A DNA stretch of 33,150 nt from Neoechinorhynchus agilis (lineage: Eukaryota > Acanthocephala), in contig JBMGUZ010000029.1 in assembly GCA_051530055.1 (NCBI GenBank), forward strand, positions 1-33,150, in the 5' to 3' direction. Shown piece by piece: positions 31,856 to 33,150 of the stretch. A program made the translations under genes and the position numbers. A model generated the notes under the pieces. The model was not told the origin of the DNA, did no database searches, and worked only from the letters and a program-made list of their open reading frames with translations. The number at the start of each line of letters is the position of its first letter. The stretch's first letter is position 1.

Positions 31856-32180
31856 CGCAAAAATGACATTGAAATGTTCATCGTGTCAATTTTCGAAAAC
31901 AAGGAGAAGGCTCTAAAAATCATCAGGTTTCAACGCTGATTCAATGCCCCATAAAAACACTTTGATAGCATTCTGAAATGCCTTACAGGTCTTTGAAGTA
32001 TTGTTCGTGAAAGAAGGAATTACGCCTAAAGGTTCGAGATTGATAAGAAAAAATTCTTAACATTGATCACGAAACTGCTCATAGTAAGAATTGCTTTTGA
32101 TCTTCGGGGGTAAAATGTGAATGTCGCCTAAGCAACGCTTTCACATTTTGATGGCACTATAATTCTTTTTGGGACGTTTA
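31856..32180. other. Upstream region of DNAAF11
   Basis: Unique sequence between the 85-bp satellite and the proposed DNAAF11 start. A TATA-like tataattc near 32157 lies about 23 bp before the ATG, rather close for a TATA box if the microexon start is right. Confidence 0.35.
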
Positions 32181-33150
32181 ATGAGAAGTAAGTATTGATT
32201 TGAGCGATTCCCTCTAATGTCTTTTTTATTTGAACAAAAAAGTCACCGTTGATATGGTTAGGAAAAGGGCTGAGCACAATGATTGTGTTTTACATACTCT
32301 GGAGGAGATTAGTCTTCATCATTTGGGAATTGAGAGGTAGATTTTGTTTCAAAGCAACATATTTTCAGGGTTATTGTGTATTTTGACAGAATCGAATTTT
32401 TAAATAGATGGTGTCCGGATCTGAAAATCCTATTGCTACAAGGAAACGTTATTAGACGAATAGGTATGCAATGCGAGCTCACTTTATGAATTGATTTTTT
32501 TTCAGAGAATATGTCCCGTCTCAAGCATTTGCAGTATCTCAATCTTGCTTTAAATTGTATTCAAACTATCGAGAATCTAGAAGGTTTTGTACCCAGCAGA
32601 TTAGCACAAAAACCAATGTTACCATCAGCTTCGATGTTTAGAATGCGAGGCATTGGAAAAGCTCGATCTTACGCTCAATTTCATAGCGGATCTGAAATCG
32701 GTGTCCAAATTGAGAGCAAACGAAAATCTTCGCGAGTTGCACTTGATCGGAAATCCATGCTGTGATTACGATCAATATCGAATGTACGTTATAAAAGTTC
32801 TTTCACCCAAATTGAACGTTCTAGATGGTGTTCGGATAAATGCATATGAACGAAGAGCAGCGATGATGTTCAACGAGCAAACCTTTTCGTCAATTGGGAC
32901 AATTATTGAAGTAGAAGATAGCCAAATCGATCGGTTTTTGAGAATTCTGCACACTGAAGGACCGAGTGCAAAGTTACCACATTGTCCAGCAGCACGAATT
33001 GCATCTCAAAAGTTCAAAGAGTTAAATAGTATTCAAGAACCCATTTGTGTCCCAGTTGAGACCCAAAGTAAAGTTAAGTATATGAAGCCGGACGGCACTC
33101 CCCGTTGCTGTAATGAAGCTAAATCAAAGGTTTTAGCACTGTATGAATGG
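32181..33150 (+). CDS. DNAAF11: DNAAF11 (LRRC6/tilB/seahorse) dynein arm assembly factor, 5' part
   Basis: DNAAF11 is a cytoplasmic co-chaperone factor that preassembles axonemal dynein arms, needed only in motile cilia and flagella. Five exons fit: 32181-32187, 32243-32336, 32390-32463, 32506-32583 and 32642 to the edge. The introns are 55, 53, 42 and 58 bp, all GT-AG and phase-consistent, giving 254 codons open to the window end. The product starts MRITVDMVRKRAEHNDC, against human MGWITEDLIRRNAEHNDC. Then come leucine-rich repeats: EEISLHHLGIER, DLKILLLQGNVIRRIENMS, LQYLNLALNCIQTIENLEE, LEKLDLTLNFIADL and the cap NLRELHLIGNPCCDYDQYR with LNVLDGVRI. A PDGTPRCCNEAK stretch near residue 240 resembles the start of the CS-like region (EDGKALNVNEPK). 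The middle is shorter than in human. Taking the frame straight through 32584 gives a false stop at about 32763. Confidence 0.93.

Noticed and set aside
1-33150. tRNA, rRNA, CRISPR array, retrovirus-like or Polinton-like element
   Set aside because: Reading both strands by eye I found no tRNA box pair, rRNA segment, spacer-type repeat array, reverse transcriptase, integrase or capsid-like frame. A covariance-model or profile search could still find short remnants.

Overview
This is nuclear DNA from an invertebrate animal. Seven protein genes are recognisable, all with metazoan orthologues. Several are split by tiny GT-AG introns of 42-58 bp; two introns are much longer because repeats fill them. 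One gene (DNAAF11/LRRC6) serves motile cilia or flagella, so the source probably keeps motile cilia or flagellate sperm. The phylum cannot be fixed from the sequence. The non-coding DNA is AT-rich, except for one G-rich minisatellite.

Layout: 1-556, a 120-bp tandem repeat; 567-3901 (-), a PTIP/PAXIP1-like protein with six BRCT domains and a 1.1-kb intron holding a foldback element; 4254-6057, a 226-bp satellite; 6990-8035, a 148-bp satellite; 8847-9929 (+), a divergent G-protein beta subunit; 10079-10667, a 242-bp repeat; 11540-12790, copies of a dispersed inverted-repeat element; 12994-14289 (+), lariat debranching enzyme DBR1 with its catalytic residues present; 14632-15400, a 192-bp repeat; 15591-16314, two interleaved inverted-repeat pairs; 17498-21775 (-), an RBMS/alan-shepard-type RNA-binding protein in three exons, with a 222-bp satellite in its first intron; 22169-25576, a G-rich minisatellite with a 697-bp higher-order period just upstream of that gene; 25655-25939 (+), a possible small unknown gene behind a TATA box; 27326-27898 (-), a neuronal-calcium-sensor-type EF-hand protein; 28182-28800, an inverted copy of the 12-kb element family; 29283-29515, a near-perfect 100-bp inverted repeat; 29885-30622 (-), a myeloid leukemia factor (MLF); 30843-31855, an 85-bp satellite; 32181 to the right edge (+), DNAAF11, cut by the window end.

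The genes are unrelated housekeeping or signalling genes on both strands, kilobases apart, and do not look like an operon. The striking feature is the DNA between them. About one third of the window is tandem repeat, in roughly ten arrays whose units show no resemblance to one another, nearly one private array per intergenic gap or long intron. I found no convincing tRNA, rRNA, CRISPR array, or retrovirus-like or Polinton-like element.
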